DNA from: Archivesica marissinica
Lineage: Eukaryota > Mollusca > Bivalvia > Venerida > Vesicomyidae
DNA length: 64,000 nt
NCBI GenBank assembly: GCA_014843695.1
Contig: CM026387.1
Location: 78,299,287 to 78,363,286 of the forward strand
Direction: 5' to 3'
The notes under the pieces are model-generated. The model was not told the DNA's origin. It saw nothing but the letters and a program-made list of their open reading frames with translations, and did not search any database. The translations under genes and the position numbers were made by a program. This document shows positions 12,028 to 24,599 of this stretch, in pieces. Within the stretch, counting starts at the first letter, position 1. Each line of letters begins with the position of its first letter.

Positions 12028-12223
12028 ACTACCCTTCAAATTCCTGCCCTCCCCTCTCTCCCTCTCTATTCATCTCCCTCTCTGTTGAACAATGCGTATT
12101 GGAGAGGAAGATATACAATGATAATGGTGGGATGGATATATACACAAACACACACACATGGATAGACTAACAGTGTCATTCAAATGTATATCAACCTTTT
12201 AAAAGTGGCTGTGTAAATATTAC

Positions 12224-12583
12224 CTTTTCGTCCGAAGTTGCATATGGAAACCTGTATTTTTTATAATAGTTGTCATAATAACAAGCAGGTCTCTTGGTCT
12301 TAACTTGATATGTAAGATTAGCTAAGCACACATCCACTGGAATCTTCCCAGTCTGAATCACGCTGTTCAGATCTCCAAGATCAACTACCGTCATGAATGT
12401 ACGTGGTAGCAGGTAGTCCATTTCAAATAATGGCTCCAAATATTCCAACACAGTCTCAAAGGGTCTGTGAAAAATACGAAGAAAATCTGCAGCAGGTAAT
12501 TTATAAAAATTGAAAAGTATACCCAATTCATTAGGTACATTTATACGCGCCACCGCATAATGCATTTGGGCGAGTAAACATAT
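12224..12583 (-). CDS. RNF213-like exon 8: stalk, FYKLPA region
   Basis: The exon is 360 bp (120 codons, phase 0 to 0), with acceptor ACCTCTTAG and donor GAAAAG/GTAATA. It reads ICLLAQMHYAVARIN, then ILFNFYKLPAADFLRI, then EYLEPLFEMDYLLP. In human RNF213 the matching place has a CL-x-x-H-x-A helix followed by a KFYELPA-like turn. The internal ATG at 12565 is not the start; coding continues 18 bases upstream to the acceptor. The exon ends ATSDEK and joins exon 9 in frame. Confidence 0.8.
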
Positions 12584-12766
12584 CTAAGAGGTTTAAAAGG
12601 TTTTACAAAGAAGATTACAAGTTCACTATAATTGTTGTATCTGTTTGGTTTTTGTTGGCCATAATGGCTGTTGTGTTGCTCAAAATGTATTCATATCATA
12701 TATCCCTGGCGTCCAGTGGGGCAGTAAGTCTGTCCCACTACCGGGTAGTAAGTCTGTCCCACTTAC

Positions 12767-12884
12767 CCTCTGAGGTATGCCGGTTTGGTTTAATAAACCA
12801 GTAGTTTCAAATAGTATTCTAAATATGTTCAATAATACTATTGACAATTTGTGGCTACAGATGTGTTGTGCTCTTGTTTTAATA
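12767..12884 (-). CDS. RNF213-like exon 7 (short stalk exon, tentative)
   Basis: The exon is 118 bp and was found because its length had to be 3n+1 to join exons 6 and 8. It has a long pyrimidine tract before the acceptor (CATCACAG) and a consensus donor AGG/GTAAGT. The only phase that works is open and reads RAQHICSHKL, then VLLNIFRILFE, then QTGIPQR, running straight into ICLLAQ of exon 8. The spacing and hydrophobic pattern fit the human stalk, but identity is low. It rests mainly on phase and splice-site quality and is therefore less certain than its neighbours. Confidence 0.6.
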
Positions 12885-13214
12885 CTGTGATGGATGCCAC
12901 CCAAGACCCAGAAAAAAGGCTAAGTATTTCCGATGTCCGGCTCCGACATCCATCAGCATAGTCTCTTACAATTAAAACTTCTAACTTCATTAAAACTATT
13001 TATGTTAAAAATATTTGTGATTTTCTTAAATGTATCTGTACTAAGATAGTTGGAACCTGATCCATAGTACTTATAATTATAAGGCTGTATATACGTAAAT
13101 AGGCACACGTGCATCCAAGGTATTGCTCAAATGTAGTCCAAATAACTAATATAGTTCTTATTTGGGGGGGGGGTAAACCAGCATTTTCACGACTGAGAAA
13201 TTAGAGACTTGAGA

Positions 13215-13475
13215 AGACTTCAGACTAGTTGATGTGTAGAAAAGATGTGGTATGAGAATTCAGGCCATTGCAAACTGAAGGTTGGTATACTGTATTATTT
13301 GGCGGATGATTACAGTGTGTAAACACAGTGACATTATTCACAGATGAGCACTGGTTATGCGAAACATTATATTTGGAAAAGTTTTGCTCTTTTTACAGTT
13401 TGATTTGAATACCTCTGAAATATAAATGAACAGACTGTATGTTTTTACTTTTTACTATGTATTTAATAGGCAATT
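13215..13475 (+). repeat. dispersed repeat, copy 1
   Basis: Landmarks GATGTGTAGAAAAGATGTG, ATTTGGCGGA, GTAAACACAG and ACTTTTTACTATGTATT occur in the same order at 36580-36835. Divergence is high. Confidence 0.65.
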
Positions 13476-15224
13476 TATTTGTTGTTTTACAACAATAACC
13501 GGTCATACAGATATGTAACCTGTCACAATAAAGCTCTTAATTAATATGAGAGCTCTGAGTTTTGACCAACTATCACATTATAAAGCACAATGCTTTCTTT
13601 TTGCCAACTATGTTGTTTGAACATCCTTTCATAACACATATAAGTATATTCAAACTCATATATTGGTTTACAATAAAATATATATACAAAATATCCAATA
13701 TATTTGTTCCAGCCAGCTGCAAAGTGGTAAACACTGCACATAGAACGTAGGTTACAATGTGATGTACACCCTTATTAGCCATATATATATATTTTACTAG
13801 GATCAGCAGTAGATTACCGGTATACATGTTTTGCTTGTTTAAAATATGGTTTGTTGCATCCCCCTGTGAGAAATTAAAATAAATAGATATTAAAATATAA
13901 CTACCATCAACTCCTAGACACCGTTAACGGATACCTTAATAGGACCATTTAAAAGTATAATATATTTACCAATTTTTCATATAAAATATGTTCACACCGG
14001 GGAACGCATACTATTAAGAATATACATTCAAACGTATACGGGTTTCGCATAACAGGTATACCGTTCCGTAGTTCATATACGGTAATTCGGACAGCAGCCA
14101 TGTAGCAGCACGCCACAGTGGTTTAGTGGTAATATATATACTTTAATAGATTACCAGTACTTCAACAAACATAAGGCAACAAAGGTGAACCATAATACAT
14201 CAAAATGACACAAATTGTCCCAATATAAACATCACCGGCCATAATTATCACTAGTGGCCAGTGAAACAAGGAACATATCAGTCATATCTCCGTCCCCAGA
14301 TCATCAGGTCTCAGTACAGGCACGATCATAGTCACAATCGGAAGATGTAAATATCTCAGGATGTAAATATCTCAGGAATGTGAACTAATCGACCTCCAAC
14401 ACAAAGTAAATAAACAATGTAAATTAGGTTACGCTGCGTGAATGAGAAAACATGGCAGGTGCTCTTTTTTCATTTTTGTTGTTAAAATCCAACAGTTTAT
14501 GATTTTGTGTTAGACATTTCTATCAGCTTTTTAAGAGAAATCCAAAAACGATTTATTATTGTTCTAAATAGTAAGTATGCTCCTAGTAGCTTATAGGGTC
14601 TAAACCATATTATATGGTCTTAATAGGATTTTATAATTTAGTTTCAAAAGTATAATCGAACTCAGTTTAATATACTAGATGACATAGAAAATGTACAATT
14701 CGGATACGTGTGTTTTTACATGAAAAGCAATAAAAACATAAATACATAGTTTTAAACATTTTGGAATATTTTTAGTTATTCAGTTTGTGTTTTGTAATAA
14801 AGATGTGATATATCTTTGATGGAATCTTTCGTATTTCATTTTCATGTAATAATAATCATATAATGTATGTGTGCGTTTTCAATGTCCTCTAGTATAAGTA
14901 AGTATTTATCTCTCCGTTGGTGTAGATAAGGCTTTAAAAGTGCATTGTCTTTCAATATTGCCTCTTTTGCTTAGATGCTTTGCTCGTTTCGGCAATTAAC
15001 TACCGCAAAATGAAATAAATGATGATGAATATTGTTTGTCACGCTCATCAGCTTTATAAAGACTATCACTAGTAGATTAGTGAAAACTACAGAAAGATGT
15101 TTGTGACATTGGTCAGTTTTCAAAGGCCGTATATTAGAAATATTTGTACGTGTACATGTACTTCCAATTATTTGTTTTCAAATGCACAATGCTAATTAAA
15201 ATGAATTATAAATTATATAGATTG

Positions 15225-15470
15225 TGTCAGGTTAAAACAATGGTTAGTGATCACTTCTCACAAATGCATCCCGGGTTCGAACCTCGGACCGGGAAATATG
15301 TGAGATGGTATAGTGGTCGCAATATCGGATAGGTGGGTTTTCTCAGTGTTCTTCGGTTTCCTCCCACAAGAATGACCACATTTACGCTTCCATCTAATAT
15401 TAATATACATTGTTAATGCTTGTTTTGCAATTGTTGTAAACTAAATAAAGATTAAACTTTTTAAACTTTA
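15225..15470 (+). mobile_element. tRNA-derived SINE, family B, degraded copy
   Basis: It has the head CCCGGGTTCGAACCTCGG (B box), then GGAAATATGTGAGATGGTA, GGGTTTTCTC, GGTTTCCTCCCACA and the tail GTAAACTAAATAAAG. It is a diverged copy of 63160-63397. Confidence 0.75.
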
Positions 15471-16446
15471 TTTATTTTATATCGTGGTTTTTCCTTCCTC
15501 AACTGATCTCCCAATAATAATCAGAAAATGATTGGTGGATTGAAATAAATAAATATACCACCTTGTGCAACTTACTCATGCGAGCACGTGTATTAAGTGA
15601 CCTTTGTCGTGTGCGATCACTTTCAAATCCCCCCAATCAATGTTGCTATATAATTTAAGTGGATTAAGCGACCTATCCCGCAACGCGACCAATGATAGTT
15701 ATTTGTCTGCCAAAATCGATTCATGTGTTTTGATATGCAACAATAAAGTCACAAAGTGCAATCAATATACAAATCAATTTCGACCTGAAAGTGCCAAACA
15801 AAGATTCCCAATCGTGAATAAAGATTCCAATATTGTCATATTTAATCGAAACGTTTGAAATCTCTCACATAAGGTTGACCGTTTGACGGCCATCTTGGAT
15901 GAGTGATTTCCTTGTCGAAACGTTCGATTTGATATATGACATAGCCATATTGGCTCCAAATTTATATTTGACACGTACTTGACCTTCCGGGTCATGCTAT
16001 TTTTGATCACCGTTTCAACAACATTGCAAGAGCATTGGACATCGATCATTCCTACCAAGCTTCGTAAAATCCGGCTGGAGGTTAGTGAGAATGTTATTTT
16101 AGAAGTTGAAGTTGTGGTATGTTTAGATGGCGGCAATATTGAAGTACGCAATGACGTGATTTTAATAATTATGTAATTCCCCATTTACCTAAATATCATG
16201 AATATAAATGGTGATTATATAACACTGGTTCAATACGTTTGAAAATGTTCAAGGACAACGAACATACACATTGTGGTAACAATACCTCACGTGAGCTTTA
16301 TTTAAATACATTGCAATAAAGAACATCATTTACCAATTATATGGCTACGATATTTCATTTTAAGTTACTGTTGGTATCTAATATGAAGCCGCATCCTATT
16401 GATTTGGTTCCTGTAACTCAATGTATTCATGTATACTACTACTTAC

Positions 16447-16680
16447 ATCGTCCATTTCTCTGACTTTCCTTTGAAAAAGTCAAGTTCCTGTTGTATTTCC
16501 GATATTCCCCACCATACAGGCTTTACGGCAGCATGTGACACATCAACAACTTGCACATCATATGGTGCTATCTTGCCCGAGAGAAAATGTACCAAAGGCA
16601 TCACGAACAGCCATGATGGATCTTTTGTTTTCCCTGCCAATCGTTTCACCAGAGACAGTAGTGCATTCAAGATAAACTTC
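16447..16680 (-). CDS. RNF213-like exon 6: stalk segment with Trp/His motif
   Basis: The exon is 234 bp, with acceptor TTTATTATCAG and the strong donor AT/GTAAGT. The frame fixed by exon 5 reads KFILNALLSLVKRL, then SWLFVMPLVHFLSG, then VWWGISEI. A Trp followed by 'PL-x-H-x-L' is characteristic of the RNF213 stalk; human RNF213 has a similar 'W...LLPLSHL' stretch. The tempting open frame begins with TTG, not ATG, and is simply part of this exon. It ends with two bases (AT), completed by the T of exon 7. Confidence 0.78.
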
Positions 16681-18304
16681 CTGATAATAAAAAGTAATAT
16701 AAATCAGATATCAAAGCAATAATGTGCAGCTATATGTAGGGGTAACTACCAGATCGTTGTGACTGCTTACATTCGCCTCCATCATTTGTGATTGTTGCCG
16801 AGTGCATTTCCCTACAATCTGTTAATGTTCTACGCAACTTCTGAAACAACCGGGGACAAATGAAATGTGCAAATCAAAAACCAGACCAGTGCAAACCTCA
16901 GAAAATCGTCCAAGCAAATATATTTCTGAATACTATTAGCTGAGCATCAATGTTACAAGTATATCTTGAATTTTCCCCATGTTTAAGTCTTCATAAAAGT
17001 TATGATCTTTGCAAACGGTAAACATAAATCAGGAAGGATATATTGAGAAAGAAGTATGATCAAATCTCGATTATGGTATATATTTCACGCAATTTTAATT
17101 CTCAGAGTTAATTAATATGAACTAAGGTATTGCCTCAATAGGAATATACAGATGTATACTCTAGGAGCATATTGTTGCATATTGAACCTTAGATGAACAC
17201 ATGTGTTTTTCACTTTTAGTGGAATGGGGCTGGGTCCCATCGAGAGGAAAATTGCGACGTAAATGACCAAATGTGGGAAACTTGAGGGAGGATAGTGGTT
17301 TTCCTAATAAATCAATGTGACAATAAGCTTTACAATGCTAGTTGCTAGTACACAAAGCGCCTAGTAAATACAAAACGTCTACAATGCTAACCAAATCACT
17401 ACATTTTGTATTTGCATAGGTTGTGTTTTTCCTAGCGGCTTGAGGGAATTTTCGGCTGAAATCAGTTTTGTATTTCAAGCATGGTCGGGCACCAAGGTAG
17501 AGACACTCGACGATCCGCAAGTCAGCTGGATAGAAATCAGTGAACATATCTACTGTTTAGCAAAGTGGAAAGGGGCCCAATAACGGACTAAAATGTGTTG
17601 AAGTGAACAGAAACAAATTGTAACGCTGAACAGGAACTACTGTGTATCATGAATATCACTTGCATTTCCGTTTTCCACTTGAAACATCCAATATTGTAAA
17701 ACTCATTCGTTTAATAATAAGGAAAATTCATCAAAATTGACAATCAAAATCAATAGTTTGGTTGTAGTTGTAAATCAGCTGCTCTCGTATCTCACAAATT
17801 CTGGTTTTGGTCAATTACAAACTCTCTAGCGCTAATAATCACACTTATCTGGTTGGGGTATTTTGCTTTGTATGTACATAGGCGTCAATCGAGTACAAAT
17901 TATAGGTGTGGACGACAAGCGGTGGATCACAGCCTTAGTGATAGGTTGCACATTTAATGTCATCAAATGATTTAATGTATTAAAACTTTTGATTTAATAT
18001 TCATGGTATTCATTTAATATTACAGAGGAACAATACAAGAGTAAAAATATAAAAACCACTTGATGCATTCATAATCATATCCATTCTCACTTTCCAATAT
18101 GTGTTATGTTGTTTTATTGCAGTCCCATATCTATAGAACCCTTGTACATACATGTATGAACTAACATATGTTAGGTGCATAGTAACCAAAGACATTACGG
18201 TATACGAAGTCATCCCAGTTACCAATATTATATATAACGGATTACAAATACACGGGGGGGGGTTTACATAACGGAAAATAGCTCCACGACCTGAACCAGC
18301 CCTG

Positions 18305-18420
18305 TGGTTCAAGTTGTGATAGTGCAGTAGTAGCGTGTTTGTTTCAGATGTGAGCGAACCGGTGTTCGCACCCAGCTGTAGACGTTACGCCGAGTGTACG
18401 AGAACCCCCACCCCCGCCGG
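18305..18420 (+). mobile_element. SINE family C, 5' head only
   Basis: GATAGTGCAGTAGTAGCGTG and GTGTTCGCACCCAGCTGTAG correspond to the A- and B-box region of the copy at 11800. The body is missing, so this is a 5' fragment or a related tRNA-like element. Confidence 0.45.
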
Positions 18421-19214
18421 ACATATCCCACTCTCAAGTTTATTGACACAGGTAAACGAGATCCCACTTATAAACACCCATATATGATATAATCAGCATG
18501 TGCAATACATTTTCTTTGTACAATATCAGCTTAAAATGATAAGGTTTACATATCAAAGTAACACTCCAAACACTCAATGCTGAGTATGACTGGGAGGGGC
18601 TGAAGTCAGGCACAGTGGTTAAACATCTTGTTACGTGAACATGTTAAATATAATGGGTACAAATTCGGGAAAATACCCTACACACCTTAAAAATAAATAT
18701 AATAAAATATATTGCTAATTAAAAATACTCTTGACAGAGTGAGGCAATCAATAGAGATGATGATTACAGTTGCAACCATCGGTATAGCACACCTGTCAAG
18801 GTCTGTACTAGTGCACAGCGTCTGTTTGTAGTAATATGCAGGATGTGTCATCTATAATCCATAAATATTCGTCGGAACAAATATTGCGTCTCATTATAGG
18901 ATATAAACCGAAAACGATGCAATATGCAAACTATAAATAATATCTTTCCTAATAATGAACTTATTTCAAATCGGTTTGCTGTTTTCGTTACCTGTACACC
19001 CATATTTACTTACCTGTGAAACAGGTTATTGGTCGATTTTTAAATAAAAGTATGTGTATATGACAGGGTGTGTAAAGTGTCACATGTACTTTTCAACATT
19101 TGTGTATGCGAACGAAAGCTGATTGTTTTGGTGTATAGTTTTAAGTTTCATTTTCAATTGGTTTGGTGCGGCGAACATTAAACATACCAGAAAGGTGATT
19201 TTAGCCATAGAAGG

Positions 19215-19711
19215 GTAGCATACCACTTGAAGGTTACCATTTCATCATTGTACGACTGATGCAGCGTCAAACGGGGAATGTTACTGACCGTCCACGTGCA
19301 GGTAGACCTCGCGAAACGACGCCGTCATATCCAGACTTCGTGGTAATTTCGCGGTTGGAGGCCATATTAGCATACGTACAGTAATCAGACGCCTCCACCA
19401 TCAGGGAATGCGAGCGCGACGATCCATATAATGTCCACAGTTGACAATAGGTCATAGCGATACTCGATTTGACTGCTGGTCACATGATCATTTGGGGTGG
19501 ACTATTTGCACATGGAGACGGGTCCACTGGTCTGATGAAAGTCGTTTATTGCTACGCCCTACCGACGGTCGTGCAAAGTTTGGTGCCAACGAAACACTTC
19601 ATTTCAGGACAACCTCATTTGGGCACAACTGCTTTTGTGGATGAGGGTGTAACTGTCTGTGGTTATTTTTCCTTTGATTGTTGGACATGTACGTTCTTGA
19701 TGGTAATCTGA
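19215..19711 (+). pseudogene. Tc1/mariner transposase remnant
   Basis: The plus strand encodes, in broken frames, a helix-turn-helix-like stretch (ARHLKV), then TGNVTDRPRAGRPRETT, which is the hallmark 'G-x-V-x-DRPR-x-GRPR-x-T' of Tc1 transposases. WRRVHWSDESRLLLRPTDGR follows, matching the 'DESRF-x-L-x-x-x-DGR' catalytic-core segment with its Asp. The middle of the protein is deleted between these two blocks, and the 'GG-x-V-x-VWG' part has drifted into another frame. It is non-functional. Confidence 0.65.
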
Positions 19712-20057
19712 CAGGCCAATCAATCGGATTTACATTATTAAATGAAACGTACACATTATGATTACGGTATACAAATTGTAAATACCTAGTAATCTGTAAC
19801 GTGGCATGGTATAAAATACAACTAAGCTGTTCACTTGGTACTTCTCAGAAATAGTTGCTATGAAAATGGTGATGGTGTCCTGCAAAAGGTTAAGATTTTA
19901 CGGAGGTTAATAAATGCAAATTATCCCACAAAGTGGAAGACTCAAAGCACATACATAGAGCTACAAAGTAGTGGTGAATTATTTCCAAAACAGTTGGCCC
20001 TGTTTGATTTTTGATTTGATGACTTATGTTTCGGAATGTGCAACCCAATAAACATAC

Positions 20058-20311
20058 CTTTCATCAGGAAAATATTTTTCAATGACCTGAACGTCTGGGC
20101 ACTGTCGGCTTCTTGTATCTGCGGTGACTAACAGTGCTTTGCAAATCCTCTGCAAATCGTTTGGCTCCTGAATTTCTATATCTAATTTTTTCATGATGTA
20201 TATAACTAGAAGAGCTCCAGTTATATTGTCTCTTTTATCTGTTTGTATTTCTGACCCTACATTTACCATTTTCCAACTGCCAAGCATTGCTGGGATCAAA
20301 CACTTTTCTAT
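20058..20311 (-). CDS. RNF213-like exon 5: N-terminal stalk helices
   Basis: The exon is 254 bp, with acceptor ATATTTTAG and donor GAAAG/GTATGT. It starts in phase 0 and continues exon 4 without a break: IEKCLIPAML, then ALLVIYIMKKLDIEI, then LQRICKALLV. The pattern of a hydrophobic helix before an acidic loop and an L-x-x-I-x-x-x-L helix matches the region of RNF213 just after the CBM20 module. It ends with AG, which joins the G of exon 6 to encode Arg. No enzyme motif is expected in this part of the protein. Confidence 0.78.
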
Positions 20312-20579
20312 CTAAAATATTCAGAAACATTTCAGCAATGAATTTCAACTCCGTGGATGCATTATATTACATGTTACTGTAACATTTAAATAGTATTACT
20401 ACCGTACATAATATGTAACATATCTTTTACCTGAGGGTCACAAGTTATATAATAAATAAGTCCATTCATGTTGATGGAGTAATATATGTCATGAGGGCTC
20501 GATGTGAAAGGTTGGCCAGTAAGGTGTCCTATAATACATAAACTATACACATCAAAGCATATGACAATTGCAACTCAAT

Positions 20580-20720
20580 AAAAAAGACTGCATATTAATA
20601 AGCCTGGCTGATGATACTAATTTAATTCAAATGACCAACAGAGAAATTCATTACATGCTCAACGAGTCTGTCTCGGATATACTTGCATTCATTGACAACT
20701 TGATATATTATCCCGATACG
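20580..20720 (+). pseudogene. LINE reverse transcriptase fragment with ADD box
   Basis: It reads SLADDTNLIQMTNREIHYML. '(F/Y)ADDTNL' is the catalytic box of CR1/Jockey-type LINE reverse transcriptases; here the first position is Leu. The fragment is about 45 codons and then degenerates. Confidence 0.45.
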
Positions 20721-21263
20721 GTCTCTCCACAACAATAATGGTTGTTTAGACCAATTGTCAGCCATTTACATATTTCCCCTCAGACCTACATTTATAACAA
20801 GCACACGGTATCCGACATCAATTGTAGCCTCTTTTACCTTGGCTTCATAATTTTGTTTTGCTCTTTTTTGCACATTACTTTTAGAAGACACTTATGACTG
20901 CACATAGGCACAATTTAAATGGTCGATCATAATGTTTCCTACTTCAGTTAAGCTAACAGGATCTGAAGAAGGCAAGTTCTAATATGCGTCTATTTCAAGA
21001 TGCGAGTGTCTCAAAAACATCAAAAAGAAAGGAGAGTAAATTGTACTACTATGCTTTGTAGCATTGTACGCATGTACTAACGGTGCAACTTGAGCGCAAA
21101 TTGACCTACTTGTCGCATTCAAGTTAACTAAGCATTTTTATAAGTGTCTATTTGAAATGTTCAACGTCTCCAATTGGAAGATATGGCGTAGTTCTGGACT
21201 TTTGGACTCCTGCAAGACTACATAACTCTTTGATCATGTTGCTTTCAAATATTACGACGCTGG

Positions 21264-23309
21264 TCACTTTGTAAACGTGCAGGTAATGAAATATTCAAAA
21301 ATAAATTTTGCTATGGATGCAACCATCTGGTTTATTGTAAGTATGTCCTGTATATATCTGTAATTACCAGCACATTTTGAAAACCTCCTTTGGAACGCTG
21401 GTACTCTGGTTTTACTACCTGAAGACTTCAGAGAAACTACTCTAGGACACATAGTAAGACCACTGGCTAAGGATGATTCAACATGATTGGTTACTGCTGA
21501 CTCAGTGTCGTCTATTTCCCTAACAAAACCATGGCTAGTTTTGACCTCATTCGGTTGTACCTGTAGTGTGACTGCTGGTAGTTCTAACTGGAAAACTACC
21601 ACATAAACTATCCATAGCTGTTTGCCATCCTTCAAGAATACCTTTCTCTACACCAACTTCCTTACACAACCTGATCAAATAATCAAATTTGTACCTACAA
21701 TTACATGAACTTTACCATTATACTCTGTATTCGGAACACCTAGCAATGGTACTGTCACATAACAATGGATCAGAAACATCTGCTTCAATATAATCTTTAT
21801 ATGGTAATTGTGCGCCTGCCGTACATTCAACTGATAAATCATTGTTATGCCATGCAAATGCAAAACTGGCAATAGTTGCATTGAATGATAATAGTCTACC
21901 GAAATAGCAGTAATCATATAACCTGTATCTATTAATAATATACGCCATTAGTTCTACATAATAACCAGTAATAAATGAACTAACATTTGAAGAACCTAGA
22001 AGTCTAGTTAAAACTAAAGGTGTTGTACCATTAACATTTTGCATATTGCATTTTGGGCCTTGAATTGACTTTGTGTAGTCTAGTTCTTCTGGTTGTCCAT
22101 CAACAGAAGAAACTGCTAGTGTACATGCAAATGACTGTGAATTAACAGGTTCAGAACACCGATCACTGCAACTACTATTACTTCTTCCATTACCTCTAAT
22201 ATACCCTCTATTATAATAAGAATCTCTATGTCACCATTGTTATTACCAGATCTACCATAAACCCTGCTTTGACCATTGGAACGTCCCCTGCATCTAGCAG
22301 AACCATGTTTCTGATTATTGACATCACCATTATAGTTACTAGCCAGCGAGGAGTCAATTTTACTTTCTAGCACCTTCATTATATTCATGAATTCTTGCAA
22401 CTCTCCCATTACTTCACTATTTGAAATAGTTTTACTAGTATTGTCTACATGACCACAATGCTGTTCAGCTACTTTGGATTTGGTAAACCTAGAACTATCA
22501 GTGAAAGACAACTATTGCTGCTCTACTTTCCTAATCTCCCGCAACAACTACAAAAAAGCGTTAATGTTGTTATAGAGATGGTGAATTGTTCTTTCCAAAT
22601 CTTTGTTGTGGATATCAGTTCACCATTTATGTCGAGGCATTGTATCCTTTGCTGCAATGTCGTTGTGACCCTTATTGACAACCCCCTGGACAAGACTACT
22701 TCCAACATAACACCAAATGGTAGTATTGATTCTGAAGAATTTACAATTCTACATTACCATAAAATCCATCGTGTATGCAATATCTACAGATCTGGCATGT
22801 TCACAAATAGAAATTAACATTGATCTAGCTTAACTTTGTAACGAATGCCTGATTCAATAACAATACAGACACAGTTAAATGACTACCATTGATTACACAT
22901 TTAACCTCAAACTCACATACATCAAAACTCATTTCACCTTTCGGTACATCACCAGCATCACTAAATAACGATAGTCTTGGGACTTGACTTGGCTTATGTT
23001 AAAATGTTGGGCTGTCCAAACTGAAATGGGCTGTCCAAACTGAAATGGGTTTTCCAAACGGAAATGGGCTGCCTTGCACAAGCACCACTATTTACATAAG
23101 AGGGAGAATAAGGACGCTTAACAAATGTTGCATCTCTATCAAGGTTGAATAAGTTACCTTTACCTACTACAGGTGTATTAGTGGGAAACGAGGATTTCGG
23201 GAAGTGTGTATCATAATCATTCTTGGAATTACCCTAACAGAAACTCCATTATTGATGGTTTCAGTGTGTTTTGATAACCCCTGATCACTTTGATTCTGAA
23301 ATTCAGCCA
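21264..23309 (-). pseudogene. degraded Ty3/gypsy gag-protease remnant
   Basis: Read on the minus strand from an ATG at 23309 (MAEFQNQSDQGLS), a gag-like stretch follows with RLSLFSDAGDVPKGEMSFDV. Next come an Arg/Gly/Asn-rich linker and a retropepsin core ILLIDTGYMITAIS (Asp-Thr-Gly codons at 21921-21929). After that come PYKDYIEADV and VPNTEYNGKVHVIVGTNLI, a typical flap-side and C-terminal segment of gypsy proteases. Stops and frameshifts lie between all blocks. No reverse transcriptase follows, and I could not find LTRs. It is sense to the host gene. Confidence 0.6.
23005..23075 (-). repeat. about 19-bp triplication in gag remnant
   Basis: Three imperfect copies of GGGCTGTCCAAACTGAAAT-like sequence, encoding repeated FGQP-like residues on the minus strand. 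Confidence 0.6.
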
Positions 23310-24060
23310 TGTTGACACAATGTAATCACAACACAATACATGTTCAACTAATAAAATGAACACAACAAATATGAGACCATTGAAATAAAGCAGAATTAAG
23401 ACTACCAATACTACCAAAATATCAAAATTGAAGTATGCAAACTAAAAAGTTACAAAATTCAATGCATAAACACAACTTACATTGAAAGTCACTGATTCAG
23501 CACAATAAGCACAACTTTCTATTGAATCGTATAACCTGTCATAGAATCACACCCCACACAATTGTGAACAGATGTCGACGAATAATTTAGACCAGGAATG
23601 AAATCTATGAATGTAAACTGTTCAGTGATTGGGTCAATTTCTACATATGAGGAGAATACATCCACAACAAAGTTCACCTCGAAAACACTAACAACAGTCC
23701 AGCACTACTCTTTGTGCGAATCGTCTTGTTCAATCTTGTGACAAACCAAACCAGATTATATACCTTCCTTAAAGATACTATAATTCACTGTGTAACATAC
23801 ATAGTTGGACTATTCAGAATCACAAACTTTAAAATATTTTAACAGGGTGAGAATTTCACAGTTGATAACTTAATGATGTTCTACCTTGTCTCACTCAATC
23901 TTTTATTTGTTATGTACATCATACATGTATTGTTAATTACACAATGTGGGGAGATTACGAACACAATTGTTGCTTTGCTATATTCATGGCAACCACAAAT
24001 AATATGAGAGATAGTATGAAAGACAATAATAACAAGCTCGCTGGTTGACTAATATAATAT

Positions 24061-24233
24061 TAGCACCGCTGGAGCCGTTATGATTGTGCACTTAGGCAAG
24101 GCATTCAAATTCCACATTGCCTCTTCTCTCCTTCATGGCGATGGATTCCATCAGGAATGAGGTCTCGAGAGTGATTAATATAAGTTTGAAAGAACTTGTT
24201 TCGCAATCGAGCTAAAATAAATTTGTATAAACT
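24061..24233 (+). mobile_element. SINE family C copy
   Basis: It runs from GGAGCCGTTATGATTGTGC through GGAATGAGGTCTCGAGAGTG to the tail CTAAAATAAATTTGTATAAA. The 5' head is missing. Confidence 0.7.
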
Positions 24234-24599
24234 AATATAATATGAACAGAGCAAAGCCTCAAAGCGAGCTATTATCATAGATCCATAGCATAGCTCAATC
24301 CAAATGATTGAATAAACGACCGTGGCTAATAGAACAGTTTTCTATAGTTTTGAATATATATGTATGTGTATTTAAAAATATATGCTTTTCAATGTGATAC
24401 TGTTACTGTAGCTTGTGTATTACAGCAACGAGTATGATATTGTACATTTTTTTAATTTAAAAATAATTACCCGTAACTAAACCAGAAATATATAATCCTA
24501 GCAAAGATTGTGTGCAGTATGAGGTTTAAAAAAATATATTGTCATAAAATTATGTAATAGTACACTTGATTTCATTCCATAAAAAAAAGAATTATGAAA

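Larger units (their letters stand above)
9007..12223 (-). other. intron 8, with SINE, MITE and tandem repeat
   Basis: It contains a SINE-C copy (9.44-9.60 kb), a TTGACC-rich dispersed repeat (10.0-10.33 kb), the 504-bp MITE (10.37-10.87 kb), a 103-bp tandem repeat (11.35-11.66 kb) and a SINE-C copy (11.80-12.03 kb). Confidence 0.6.
12885..16446 (-). other. intron 6, repeat-rich
   Basis: It contains a dispersed repeat (13.2-13.48 kb, also at 36.58 kb) and a SINE-B copy (15.22-15.47 kb). At 15.8-16.2 kb lies a sequence with the repeat-like landmark GACGGCCATCTTGGATGAG; a near copy of that landmark also lies at 2.57 kb. The open frames at 15.6-16.2 kb have no supporting homology. Confidence 0.55.
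16681..20057 (-). other. intron 5, mostly unassigned, with Tc1 remnant
   Basis: It contains a Tc1 transposase remnant at 19.26-19.71 kb and a SINE-C head at 18.31-18.42 kb. The region 16.9-18.2 kb is AT-rich and shows nothing I recognise. Confidence 0.55.

Noticed and set aside
13541..13827. Overlapping frames on both strands
   Set aside because: AT-rich sequence next to a dispersed repeat; no motifs, and no splice context linked to the gene.
15774..16184. 136-codon minus-strand frame
   Set aside because: The sequence contains a recurrent GACGGCCATCTTGGATGAG-type dispersed phrase, has no plausible splice sites and is not needed by the exon phases.
16771..16840. Candidate minus-strand exon with acceptor TTTCAG and donor GAAT/GTAAGC
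   Set aside because: Only one frame is open and its end phase cannot join exon 6. Exons 5 and 6 already join in phase without it.
17338..17547. 69-codon minus-strand frame
   Set aside because: No recognised domain. Exons 5 and 6 join directly without it, and the composition is like its surroundings.
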